A stretch of DNA of 64,000 nt from Ampelocalamus luodianensis (lineage: Eukaryota > Streptophyta > Magnoliopsida > Poales > Poaceae), in assembly GCA_036346255.1 (NCBI GenBank), contig CM070623.1, forward strand, positions 25,240,875-25,304,874, read 5' to 3'. The notes under the pieces are model-generated. The model worked only from the letters and a program-made list of their open reading frames with translations. It was not told the origin of the DNA and ran no database searches. Made by a program: the position numbers and the translations under genes. Of the stretch, positions 11,879 to 23,116 are shown piece after piece (within the stretch, counting starts at the first letter, position 1; every line of letters starts with the position of its first letter).

Positions 11879-12757
11879 CTACAAAATGTTAGTGACAGCA
11901 GGAGACAAAGAAGAAGATATATCCTCAAATGAAAACAATGCTTCTTTGCAAACTAATGCATAGCAAACAGAATTACTAGCATCCAGTTCAGTCATATCAG
12001 ATTTGGTAGCAAGAAAACTAACACCTTTCAATTTAATTTCTTTATTCTTCACATGAGTAGATTTAGGTTCTTTCTTTTTATGTTGCTCAAGTTCTTTTGC
12101 TACAATCTGATTTTCGCTCTTAGCATTCTCCTGATTCTTCTCTCTACTAGCTCTAACAAGTTTATCCTTAACAATTTGTTCAGAAGTCATAGGATGCATC
12201 ACAATTTTCTTTCCCTTGAACATGAGAGAGTATTGATTATTCCTACCATGATGCACACAATCATTATCATATTGCCAAGGTCGTCCTAATAACAATGAAC
12301 AAGCTTGCATAGGAACAACATCGCAATCAACATAATCATGGTATGAACCCATAGAAAAGTTTATTCTCACCATTCATGTTACCTTCAACTTACCACTGTT
12401 GTTGAACCATTGAATATGGTATGGGTGGGGATGAGGGTTGGTCGGCAAAGTAAGCTTCTCCACCATATCCATACTTGCCAAATTGTTGCAACTCCCACCA
12501 TCAATAATTATGCGAATCGAGCGTTCCTTGACAACGTCCTTGATTTGAAACAAATTATGGCGCTGATTTTGCTCGGCACGAGAAACTTTAGCACTTAGTA
12601 CGCGTTGCACTATAATGCTCAAATACTTATCGGCATCTTCGGTGCCAACATGTTCCTCCTCATGATCAGATTCATCATCAAGTCCTGCGCAGGTCGGTTG
12701 CAAGCATAGCATATGTTTCATCATCAAAATCACTAGCAGAGGAATACCCACCATCAT
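11879..12757 (-). pseudogene. Aspartic protease and linker of retrotransposon A
   Basis: Protease region with the active-site block IIIDGGSCNNLAS and, downstream, DCDVVPMQACSLLLGRPW, the usual gypsy protease end. A TGA at 12374-12376 splits it in frame. A lysine/glutamate-rich linker follows. It lies between gag and RT, as expected for one gag-pol reading frame broken by point nonsense changes. Confidence 0.85.
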
Positions 12758-12788
12758 CTCGTATGTTCAGTACGCGCTTGTTTGGACA

Positions 12789-13766
12789 ATCCCGCATCAT
12801 GTGTCCATAGCCTTTGCACCGATGGCATTGAATATCCTTAGTTCGTCATGTCGAAGCAACTGAAGAGGAGGTTTTTGCAGACGCTTGTGGTGCTGATTTG
12901 GTTGCTTCAGAAACTCGTGGTGCTGGATTTGAAGTAGCGAGGCGCGGCTTGTTGTTGAAGGGTGGCGGTGGGGGTGCACTGATGGCCGGGGCAGTAGAGG
13001 TGCGGGGTGTCCATGAGTTTGTGCGACCTGCAGAAGAGTTAGATCGTGTCCTTGTCTGGCATCCCTGCACTTCACGTTCAGCTTTGTAAGCAAGATGAAA
13101 CAATCTAGTAATAGAGTTGTAATCTTTATAATCAAGGATGTCTTGAATTTCTCGATTCAACCCTCCCAAAAACGTAGCCATTGATGCCTCCTCATTCTCA
13201 TCTAAACCACAACGCAACATACCAATTTGCAATTCTTGATAGTAGTCTTCCACAGACTTTGTATCTTGTCGTAAGCGTTGTAATTTATTTAACAAATCAC
13301 GAGCATAATATGAGAGAACAAATCGATGCCGCATAAGCAATTTTAAAGCCTCCCAAGTGTTAGGTATGTTATTGGGATGTTGACGACAATGTTCTTTCCA
13401 CCAAATAGAAGCAAAATCGATAAATTCACTAATAGCAGCCCTAACTCGCCTAATCTCAGGAACTTCATGGCAAGCAAATTTTTGATCAACAGCTAGTTCC
13501 CAATTAAGATAACCATCAGGATCATATTTACCATTAAAAGATGGCATAGTGAATTTAACCTTAGCAAAAGAATCATCGTGGTCACGTACCTCACGTCGTG
13601 GGGGGTCTCGTCGCATACCTTGTTGGTTAAAACGCAACTGTCGATGAGCTCGATCGTTGTTATTATTACCCATGTCATTGGCCTCGGTATCAGTCACATA
13701 GTCGAATTCATCTTGTCCCTCTACCACCGGGGCAGCAGGGGGAACAGCAGTGGATGCATGGGTCAT
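12789..13766 (-). pseudogene. Gag of retrotransposon A with CCHC knuckle beyond a stop
   Basis: Capsid region from the ATG at 13766. Motifs include VKFTMPSFNGKYDPDGYLNW, FASIWWKEH, VEDYYQELQ and FLGGLNREIQDIL, typical of the gypsy retrotransposon gag domain. A Ser/Pro/Thr-rich tail follows. A TGA at 12846-12848 ends the frame; in the same frame directly beyond it lies the knuckle CHRCKGYGHMMRDC. The original Gag therefore included the RNA-binding knuckle. Confidence 0.88.
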
Positions 13767-14937
13767 CTCGTCAAGGCGCGCATAATACTTGCCAAAGAAG
13801 TGTTAGTGACGCTTGCGCTCTCTAAGTATATATCCCTACCAACTACTAGGATGGGGTGGTTCAAAAGTCGCTCACACTCAAGCCTTCTATCAAATTCTTA
13901 CCAAGCAAACAGGGGTGATCGGCAATCGGCGGTGTCAATTTATCTCCGAAGATTGGATGGAGCGATTGCCAGGTGAAGTTCAGCCTGTACGGTTGTAGAA
14001 AAGGTGTAGCTGGAAAGGCTCAAGTATGGTAGCAATGGATTAGCAACTATCAAATCAGAGAATGCAAGCTGAAAAATCGTTCAACGCCAATTAGTGCTGG
14101 TCCTAGGCTAGACCGTACTAGAGATGCGAGCCTAGAACACAAACGAACGCACGATGCGGCAGAAGCTCGAAAAAGGATGTCGTCTTCACGGGGAACCTTA
14201 GAATTACTTACAAAAGGGCTTTGTCAATTTTGAGCAAATTCTGAGAAACTTTTTTTTGCTCCTTTTTTTCTTTTTTTTTGCAAATGTGCACCTCACTCAA
14301 AACTCTTCAAAGTCCTCTCTCTCTCTCTCTAAACTTTGATTTTTTTTATCACGTTGCCGAAGTCAGATGAATCTTATGTTTCCTTATGGTAGCACGAAAC
14401 AACCTCTTTTTTTCTTTTCTTTTCTCTTTTTTTTTCTTTTTCTTCTCTGTCACAAACCGAAACGAACTTTTGTTCTTGGTTAGGATTTAACTTGGTGTGG
14501 CGGTGGCAGGAGGGTGGTGGCTTGCCGCGGCAGGAGGATGGTGGCCACGGTTGGACGCGACAAGGGATGGTGGCAGCGTTGGTGGTCGCGACAACGGCTC
14601 TGGTGGTCGTGGCAGCGCGAAGGCAAAGACAGCAACGGCTCTGCGCGCGCGCAAGGACCGCAATGATGGAGGTAAGCGATTGAACCCAAACGCAATGCGC
14701 GACCAAACGTGAGCGAACTCAAAACTCTAAAGGAACTAGACACTAAGACCAAGAAAAACACGGCGATGCAATCAAAAGTTCAACAATGCAATGCACTGAA
14801 AAGAAAGATGCAATGGCGCAATTGGTCTTGGACAGATAGGTGATCTAATCCTATAATTTTTTTTGGCTTTTTCTGGACTTTCAGAATTAAGCAACCTAAC
14901 TACGAAAAACAGTAAATTCTCACCGAGCAACCTTGAT
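13767..14937 (-). other. Untranslated leader of retrotransposon A
   Basis: Between primer site and gag. It holds long T/C-rich tracts at about 14240-14340 and 14400-14450 and a GC-rich low-complexity block at 14500-14700. The short open frames here are not convincing genes. Confidence 0.6.
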
Positions 14938-14948
14938 CTCTGATACCA
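14938..14948 (-). other. Primer binding site of retrotransposon A
   Basis: On the minus strand TGGTATCAGAG lies two bases after the 5' LTR. It is complementary to the 3' end of plant initiator Met-tRNA, the usual primer of these elements. Confidence 0.88.
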
Positions 14949-14950
14949 CT

Positions 14951-15952
14951 TGATGGAGATGGGGTTCCCGATCTTTCGATGAGATTGATAACTATCGATT
15001 TTGGTGGAGGTGACTCTCGCGATCCGACTACAACCGTACGACGACGCTTGCGCCTTAGCAATCGTTGAACCAACTCCGCAACGTTATTGACTGTGCTGAA
15101 AACGCGATCAACCTGGACACGAGGTTCAATTCCTGCGAGCAATCGAAGAACTAACAATAATAAAATATAGGCAATCTGATATTGCAAATAGAAATTGTAG
15201 TATAGATGGTATTGAAAAACAAATGTGGGATCCCGAAGACTATCTTGACAGGTGGTCGTCCTACACAACTGAAGAACAAAAATTTGCACAATGGCTAAAC
15301 CTAACCTCAATGAAATCCGAGTTCTATCCAGGGGAACGGTGGCTCCTATATGGGAAGACGACCAGAGGTGGCGGCCAGGGAAGTGGACGCACGCCCCTAG
15401 GGTTACAAGGCCCATGGGCCCAAGAGGAGGTGGCGCAAAACTCTTTTTGACTCGGACAAAAAAATAGACGTGGATTATTTTGTTTATTGTGGCCGGCTCG
15501 GTTGGAATTTGAAGCTGAGGTTGAATCCATTAGAAAGTAGACTTGATAAGCTTTCAATGAAGTCCAAGAACGTCCCAAACGGAGTCCGTATGAAGAAGTT
15601 ACGGCCGTTTGAACTTAGTGTTGTCGCAGCAGTCCGAACTCGAATCCAGAACGAGCCCAACTCGAACTCTTGCTTGGCTCGGACCCAAAGTGACGTGATG
15701 ACCTCCATTATGCCTCCTATGCTTGTCCATGACTCCACATACCTCTCCTTGGTCCTTTCCCATGTTCCTAAGCACAATTAAATCACTTACATTAGGTAGC
15801 GATCTATTCTTAGTAATATATAAACCTATGACGAATTCACCTGGTGATTAAGTTGACGAGCACGAGCTCGAGTAATTGGTCCTTGTAACATTTGTTGTGG
15901 ATCAGCTGCGTGTGTAGGCGCGATTGTATCCAAGTTAGGGATATCCTCATCA
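14951..15952 (-). repeat. 5' LTR of retrotransposon A
   Basis: A 1002-bp partner of 8259-9260, differing at about 30 positions by eye. It ends on the plus strand with CCTCATCA, after which LINE sequence resumes. Confidence 0.93.
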
Positions 15953-16369
15953 ATTGGTTGTTCGATTTCCTAGGATGTTCCTCGATTCTAGAGGCAACAG
16001 TTCTTGCTGTTACTCTATTGTATATTTGGGAGGCTCGTAATGGTGCACGAAACGATGAAGGTTTGTTGCATCCTCGAAGTGGCTATGAAAGTTAAAGCTT
16101 ATGTTGAGTTGATAGTGTTGCATATCTTCAATCCAGATCCAGGCCATGGGCATGAGTCCCTGCATTCAATCCCTAAATGGGCTCCGCCGCCGGTTGATAT
16201 AGTCCTTATTAATATCGATGCATCACTTTTTTTCTTCTTCTCGTCAGATGGAGGTTGGCATGGTAACCCGAAACCACATTGGTGAATGCTTGCCTGCCTG
16301 CAACGAGCGCCCTGATGGGATCACTACGCCGAAGTTAGCAGAAGCAACAACGCCATGCAACAACACTCG
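15953..16369 (+). pseudogene. LINE ORF2 C-terminal piece, start of RNase H-like domain
   Basis: Resumption of the LINE after retrotransposon A. Reading gives WLFDFLG, ILEATVLAVTLLYIWEARNGARN, AYVELIVLHIFNP and WAPPPVDIVLINIDAS, the linker and first strand of the RVT_3 RNase H-like domain. Stops and a frame change are present. The piece is cut at 16370-16374 (CCCGT) by retrotransposon B and continues at 26314. Confidence 0.8.
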
Positions 16370-16374
16370 CCCGT
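16370..16374. other. Target site duplication CCCGT (left copy)
   Basis: Identical to 26309-26313 on the far side of retrotransposon B. Confidence 0.9.
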
Positions 16375-19300
16375 TGTCGGACCCAGGAGTAACACCCCCA
16401 AATCCTCTGTGTATTTCTGAACTAGTCCCATGATCAGTAGCTAGTTCACACAGTAAACAGATATGGTAATATCCATATTTCGCACAACTTTATTAAAAAT
16501 CAGAGTATATTAAAAAAGCTTACAAGCCAACAATAAACAAACACAGTGGAAGACGAAGAAGTAGTGGAGTCCAACTGATCTACCACAGGCAATCGACTGG
16601 GGTAGCGGCCTAGTCATCGAGATTCACACCGATAGCGAAGTCTTTCTCCTCTGAAATTTATTTTCATTAAGCAAGGGTGAGCACAACTTTCGTGCTCGCA
16701 AGTTACACCCAATAACAGAGGTAATGCATGCATGGATATTATCAAATGAAGGCTTATAGGGTTATTTGTATAAAAAAATTGACCTTTTAAATGCAATACT
16801 ACGTTCAAAAGCTGTTATACTATATCTAAAAGCAAATTTCAATTTTAATCTTCAATTCTCAAGTGTAGGATAAACCTCCATACACAAAATGGTGAAGGAC
16901 TAACCCCTTACACTAGGCTTTTTGCCCAAATTTCCCACATGGAATAAACATCCATGAAAACATTTGTGTCAAACCATTTTTAAAACAAAACCATAGTCTA
17001 ATCCGCGAAAGGCTTTGCTCAGCATGGCCATGGCCATGGGCATGGCTATTTGAATAGATTTACACTCTGTAGAGGTTGTACAACTTTACCCACACAGGAT
17101 AAACGACTTTTACTATTCGCTCACACACTTCCGTAGGTGTGCGACTAAGTGATTATCACAAGGCCCTTACAATACAACATTCCAAAGTAGTCACGCCCGC
17201 TAAGGTTTCACCTTCTTTAGATCGAAACATACTCCGGAGGCTCCCCTCTTGCGCTATGTGGGACTATATAAAAAGTAGGTCATTCTGACACCCACGCAAT
17301 CGGATGGTACACCACACTAAAATGTTGCAAATTAGTTAGCCAGGTCTGCCCCACTCCGGATATGTGGTAGTACGATTTTGGCTTAACAATCCGCAACTTG
17401 CAGACCGATCCTTAATTGACTGGGCGACTTCCAAACAATCTCTGGGCCTCAACCATTCGCTGTATTGAGCCCGTGCATAAACTTGCACCCACCAACTATC
17501 CAGTTCACCCAAGTCCAAACCAGTTTTTCATTTTTTTTTTTCATATCAAAACATTTTTTGAAATCTCTATGGTAAAAACATTACCATAGTCTCATTTTTA
17601 AATCCACATTGTTATTTTGGCTAAAATTCCCCAAATCAAATATTTCAAGTGTAAGCATGGCTAAGCATAAATTTTTGAGAACGTTCTAGTCCATACAATT
17701 GCATAAACTGGATTTTCATCTAAGCCGTTAAGGTAGGTTTAATTCAATATCAAGATTGGCAGTACAAAAGATTTGGGCATTAACTATAATTCAAAAACAG
17801 GTATATAAATTACATTGAATAGAAATAAGCATGCAATAATAATTTAAAATAGAATTTAAATAATTTAAAATAATGGGATCAAATATGATCAAAGATGTAA
17901 CTTGCCTTGCTTAATTAGTTGTTGTTCTCAAACGGTGTTGAAATTTGGCTCTTCGAAGTCGTCGAAATCTATACACGAAAACAAGCAAAATTCAAATAAA
18001 TTCAAATGGACTCCAAATTAAATAATTTTGGTCTAGATAGCTTGATATTGATTTTAGATGAATTTAGAAATTTGAATCATCAAAATCGGATCTTGAACGA
18101 ATGAGAATGGGCTTTTGGAAGATTGAAAATCACATGAAATGATAGAATTGGATTTTTTTTTTAGAATTTTGGAATTATTTTTCTAAAGGAAAAGAAATTA
18201 CAGCGTCAGCCTGATGTCAGCAACTGATAAATGATTTACGGCCGAATTGATTTTGTGAAGAAAAGGAAATGCTACGTGGGTGGGTGACAAGGTGGCCACG
18301 GGGCGGACACGTTAGCACGGGACGGGGGCTGAAGTGGAGATGACGTGGCTCGCCATGTGGCAGCCACGTCGGCATAGAGGGGGGTGCGCATGGGGACAAA
18401 GGTTCCGGCGAACGGCGGCGACTTGGCTGGCGGTGAGGGCATCATCGGAGAGAGGTGATGGTGAGTTCGATGCTTACCTCGGTGAGGGTTGGGCGCAAGG
18501 GAAACATCGGCGGCGAGGAGTTTGGCGTCGACGCAGTTCGGTCGGCAGCAGCGGTGGTGCTCCGGTGATCTCCCGACGGCGAGATGGTGTGCACCGTGTA
18601 GAACGCAGAGAGTCGGTGCCGGTGGTGATGACGTTGGCGGTGGAGACCCTTTTGCGGTGGCGAAATTGGCGAAGAAAGACGTTCGGCAGGCGGCAAGGCA
18701 ATACTCGATTGTGGCGAGGGGAGGAGAGGCGAGGAGAGGTGAGTTGCGGGAATGGAATGAGGAGAACAAGGGGCACCTCGTGCTCCCTTTTATAGGGGCG
18801 GAGGGGTGGCCGGGGAGGAGATTGAGCTTGCGAGGAACGTGGTGGTCGTTGAGAATTTCCGGCGGAACGGACACGAAGAAGAGGGGATAAGGCCGGGGTG
18901 GTTGCGGCGGGATAAGGGGAGGTTGCGTATGAGGCGCGAGAAGAGGTGAAGGAAAATGGTGGCGGCGCAGAGCTCCAAAGGTGCGGCAATGGCGCACGAG
19001 ATAGAGGAGGAAGAAAGGGGAGGTAAGGGAAGGAGTTGACGGGTGGGGCCCAGTTGGCAGTGAGAGAGAGGGGAGTGAGGGTGGCGGGGTGGGCTAAGCC
19101 GTGTGGGCCGGAGGAAAAGGGAAAACGGCCGGGAGGAAAGGGTTTCAGCCCAAATGGTTTTTCTCGAATTTTAAAGACTTTATCAATTACAAAAAAATGA
19201 GATAAATTAATTTTGCTTTTAAAAATAACAAATAAAGTCCAAAAATTCTAGAAACATTCACATAAATTTCTTGAATTATTTTGAACTTAACAAGATTATT

Positions 19301-19579
19301 TCAAACTTAAAGTTGGCCTTTATTTTTGCACATAAATTATTTTTATTTTCTAGAAATAGGAAAAGCCTTTTAAAAAATCCAGAAAATTCAAGAAATTAGT
19401 TTAATTTTTCATTTTAACTTTAAATCCAATAAAAACCCAGAAAACTCAATAATCTTTTTAACTTATCAATTTAGGAAATTCAAGAAAAGCAATAAAACTC
19501 TTTTAAATATCAGAAAATCCAATAAAATAATATTTTATTGATTTTATTTTATTTTGGTAACATAACTTGGGATGTTACA
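16375..19579 (-). repeat. 3' LTR of retrotransposon B
   Basis: About 3205 bp. AT-rich arms flank a GC-rich centre (about 18250-19140) that holds long overlapping open frames on both strands. The same centre is in the other LTR but with indels that change those frames, so I read it as non-coding. Confidence 0.92.
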
Positions 19580-19653
19580 AACTACCCTCTTTAAAAGGAA
19601 TCTCGTCCCCGAGATTCGGAGAGGCTAGAAATAAGGTTGGGAATACTAGATCT

Positions 19654-20140
19654 TCAACTGGAATTATCGTCGTTCTTACCCTGCTCCTCATTTGATGGGG
19701 CCTGAGCTGTGATGTTGTACAGATGTCCTTTTCCAGAATTCTGTGGGTTCCTGTTTGCTTGCATCGTGTTAACTGTTGGTGCTTTGGAGTTGTTCAAGTA
19801 TGGATTTGTTGTTTGTCGCTTCTTGGGGCATCTCTTGGCATAGTGCCCTTTCTTGCCACAACAGTTGCAGACTTCATACTGGATCATCTTCCTCTTAGAA
19901 CACTTGACGGAATAATGTCCGATGCTATTGCAGTTAGCACAACGTATATCTTATTTTGGCTTTCCCTTTTGAGGGCATCCGTAGGCAAAATGTCCTAATT
20001 CACCACATCTGTAGCAGATAACATACTTCCATGTATGGTGACTTTCAGGAAGAAAGTGGCTCACGTCATCATTACGTGATACTTTTGGTGGCTTGATCCT
20101 TGGTAACTCATCGTAGGAACAATGTTCATGTGTTGTAGGA
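19654..20140 (-). pseudogene. Gag C-terminus of retrotransposon B with three CCHC knuckles
   Basis: Nucleocapsid part of Gag. Reading on the minus strand gives CYRCGELGHFAYGC, CANCNSIGHYSVKC and CNCCGKKGHYAKRC, three tandem knuckles separated by basic linkers, then a Gln/Asn-rich tail and a stop at 19654. Two stop interruptions lie between the knuckles. The N-terminal side is cut at 20144/20145 by an inserted LTR-like sequence. The 3' LTR follows after only about 75 bases, so no pol was ever downstream in this copy. Confidence 0.75.
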
Positions 20141-20144
20141 GCAG

Positions 20145-22360
20145 TGTAACACCCCAACTCAGCACGAGCCTGGAATGCAACTACCCTAAGCTGAAATCCT
20201 AAATTTCGGCAGAACCTCCTTTGTATACGAGGGTACTGGAGGTTCCACACAACAAAAACTCACAAGTAAACATAAACTAGTCATGAAATCCAATTCTAAG
20301 ATCTAAACATGAATCAACGATAATGAGCTAAGATGACAAATAACCATATGACTTAAAGTTCTCGTCTATGTTCTCATTGATCATAAAGGTACCATCCACG
20401 ACTAAATTTATTTATTACAAACCAAAAGATGACAAAAGAGAATCATAATTTCTTATAGCAATGAGTCTAATGTGAAGTGCATTATTCGAGTAGTGCTCAT
20501 CTACTCCCTCCCAAGTGAACTTCATCAACGATCACCTAGAAATAAACAAACAAAGCAAGAGTGAGTCCATGACTCAGCAAGTACAATGATTAAGAAAAAC
20601 ATTCATTCATTGAAGACCAAACATAACATCATTGGGTTCGATCATAACACAATGGATTACTTATGAATACATGATATGAATGCTCAAATCAAGGAAATGG
20701 ACTGCACACACGCGTATACCGGTATAGCCAGTGAACACCCGTCGGTGATCACTCAAGCCCGCATCTTAACAAAAATGCGGGGATCCACTTCCCGTATGAA
20801 GAACGTTTCATACGGGTGTCCAACATTGCCCATATTGGAATTAATGGGTCTTATCCAACCATCTTGGAAATTGATGGTGGTTCTCATCCACTCCCGTGGA
20901 CGTCAAATGTCAATGAATGCATGCAACAATTAAATGAAATATACCGTCACATCACTTCTACTCATGAACTCAATGTATTGAACAAAGTATGAATAATTCA
21001 TTTCACATGTCTCACAAGCTACCAAAACAACTCATGCTAATAACCACAATACACAAACATCCAAATTAACATGGTACTTGCCTTCATGTTGCGAGCGTTA
21101 TCCGCAACAAGGCGCTCTTATACTGAAGTTTCGCGCCTAAACCAACGAAATAACTTAATAAGTATACAAGATACCCAGCTCAACTAGTCGGTGTTCTATT
21201 TTACTTCTCTTAGAGTCAATTAAATCCTATATCGCATAAACCTAAAACAGCGAGTCTGTCCAATAAGAAAATCCTGGACAGCAACACGGGACTAACATAA
21301 CTCACAGCCTGGAAGTGAAAAATAGCAAACCCAATTTCTGTAGATTCTTAACTGGTCTAACTACAAAACTCTAGTTGACGCGACAAACCAAATTGGTCAA
21401 ATTAATAGGCTAATAATTGTTTGAACATTCAGCACAGATTCAGCCTACCAAAATTCAGCAGAAATAATCAGTTGATCATAACTTCTATGTTTCAACTCCG
21501 AATTGAGCGTTCTTTACCAATCTGAAAAGGTTATCGAATTACCTACAATAACCTAGTTGGGTGAACTTTCAGATTCTTCCAACTTCTCTATCATAATATA
21601 GAAAACATACAGACAGATTAATCACGTCAGGTTTCTGGCAGCAACTGTTAAAACAGACATATCTTTTGACTCACAACTCGGAATCAAGTAAACTCAGTGG
21701 CCATCTAAACCTGACAGGAATACTTCAACTTTCTAGGAGACACCAAGTTCAAAATCTGTGATTAACAATTTCTTATACAATTTACAAATTGACTGCAGAA
21801 TCTCGTCAGGGTTCTGGACAGTCAAGACTAATTCTATCATAACTTTTGACTCGGACCTCGGATTTGAGTGAACTCGGCCACTGAAACGTAAGAACAAGAC
21901 CTAGATATCTCTAGGAGACCAAACCTTCAGATTCTGCCTAAAAATAACCGAAACACTCTCTACAACGTACTGGACAGAAACAGCTTCTAATTTCAGCAGG
22001 TCTGCTAAAACAAAAACGTAACCAAATCTCTTCTAACAACAATCAAACCACGAGGATCGGCATCGTTACCCCTTGATGCAACCAGGAGTAGGTGGAAGGA
22101 TCCTTGGCGAAAAACTCTTCCTCCTTTTCACCTCTTTTTCCCCAAGCGAGCTGCTGTCCTCCTCCACTCCTTGCGCAACCGGTGGCGGGAGAAGGTCCGA
22201 AGGAAGATTCGGAGGCAAACCAGCAGGAGCAGCACCAATGGAGGTTGGGCGACTCCTAGGGGCAGGGCATGAGGGGAAGAGAGGAGGAAGGGAGGGGTGG
22301 CGGCCAAAGGGAGGGGGGTTTAAAGGGGGAAGAAACATTGTTGTTTTTTAAGTTCATCCC
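20145..22360. mobile_element. LTR-like insertion within gag of retrotransposon B
   Basis: Starts TGTAACACCCC and shares order and wording with the solo LTR at 35118: TTTCGGCAGAACCTCC near the start, AGCAAGAGTGAG...ACTCAGCAAGTAC in the middle, repeated CTGGACAG/ATAACTTTTGACTC blocks, and a GC-rich end. It is thus a related LTR, probably solo. The right edge is uncertain (about 22340-22380); no clear CA end or duplication of AGCAG was found, and the middle of gag is missing, so a deletion accompanied or followed the insertion. Confidence 0.6.
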
Positions 22361-22439
22361 GAATAAATTCTTTCTTTCCGCAAAACAGGTATGAGTTTGC
22401 GTTTTAGTTGTGTTTGGGTGACGAAAAACTGATTCAAAC

Positions 22440-22545
22440 TCTAAACTGTTACTACTATCAATTGTTGGTTGCCTTCGGCATTGACATCCCCACGGACATC
22501 ATTGTTGGCGTTGGTTCCACTTTCAGTGCGACTAGTGTTCACCAT
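22440..22545 (-). pseudogene. Gag N-terminal fragment of retrotransposon B
   Basis: An ATG at 22543-22545 opens MVNTSRTESGTNANND, the kind of start common in grass gypsy Gag proteins, and ends in a stop about 30 codons on. The rest of Gag up to the knuckles is absent, replaced by the LTR-like block. Confidence 0.5.
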
Positions 22546-23100
22546 CTACCGGTTACTCTAAAGGTTTAGGAAAGGAGACAAAGGTAGGGAAGAGATAAAG
22601 AAGAAGAACTAAGAGGATAGATGAAAACAACACTCTCAAACGAAAGAACTAACTCAAAAGCTTTTCAGAAAAACATAATAACTTTATATAATGCTTTACT
22701 AGATCGAGACTCTTCAATTTGGTGAAGCGACTCAATACATAGAATGAATCTTGACAACTTAGACTACATGACTTGGCTGACATTGCCACTTCTACTTACA
22801 ATCTTCGATGAATCTTGCATAACGATATTCACTTGATAGATTCATATCTTGTGGTCTTGAACGTAATAGTAAGAAACGTATTGACCCTATATAGAAATTT
22901 TCAAGGGAAAGAGAATCCATTTAACATTGTAAAAAAGTGAGGGGAGAATTAGGTAAGAAAGAATTGCTATGAGAAAGCTAAAGATAGATAGATAACCAAG
23001 ATGAGGAGAGAACAATATATTTTTCTTGTTATGTAAAATAAGTTTTAAAGTTTTCCAACTAACGGTCATTCTAACTAGGTCACGACCTACAGTCGACACA
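22546..23100 (-). other. Untranslated leader of retrotransposon B
   Basis: AT-rich sequence between primer site and the gag start. No coding potential seen. Confidence 0.55.
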
Positions 23101-23112
23101 GCTCTGATACCA
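23101..23112 (-). other. Primer binding site of retrotransposon B
   Basis: On the minus strand TGGTATCAGAGC, four bases past the 5' LTR end, matching plant initiator Met-tRNA. Confidence 0.9.
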
Positions 23113-23116
23113 CTTA

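Larger units (their letters stand above)
8259..15952 (-). mobile_element. Ty3/gypsy LTR retrotransposon A (full-length, defective), inside the LINE
   Basis: A complete minus-strand element: 5' LTR at 14951-15952, initiator-Met primer site, gag, protease, reverse transcriptase, RNase H, integrase, polypurine tract, 3' LTR at 8259-9260. Pol order PR-RT-RH-INT is that of Ty3/gypsy. Protein motifs and the pol 3' end running into the LTR recall the CRM-type chromovirus lineage (inference). Every coding domain carries stops or frameshifts. The two LTRs are each 1002 bp and differ at roughly 3% of positions by eye. Left flank is GCAGT and right flank ATTGG, so no target duplication is visible. LINE sequence resumes on both sides. 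Confidence 0.93.

Noticed and set aside
14374..14712. Overlapping open frames on both strands in the leader of retrotransposon A
   Set aside because: Simple-sequence tracts and GGTGGC-type repeats; no domain text and position in an untranslated leader.
18272..18997. Long minus-strand open frame in the GC-rich centre of the retrotransposon B LTR
   Set aside because: The matching part of the other LTR (25201-25704) has different frame breaks, the text is low-complexity Pro/Arg/Ser, and frames are open on both strands at once. It is GC-driven, not coding.
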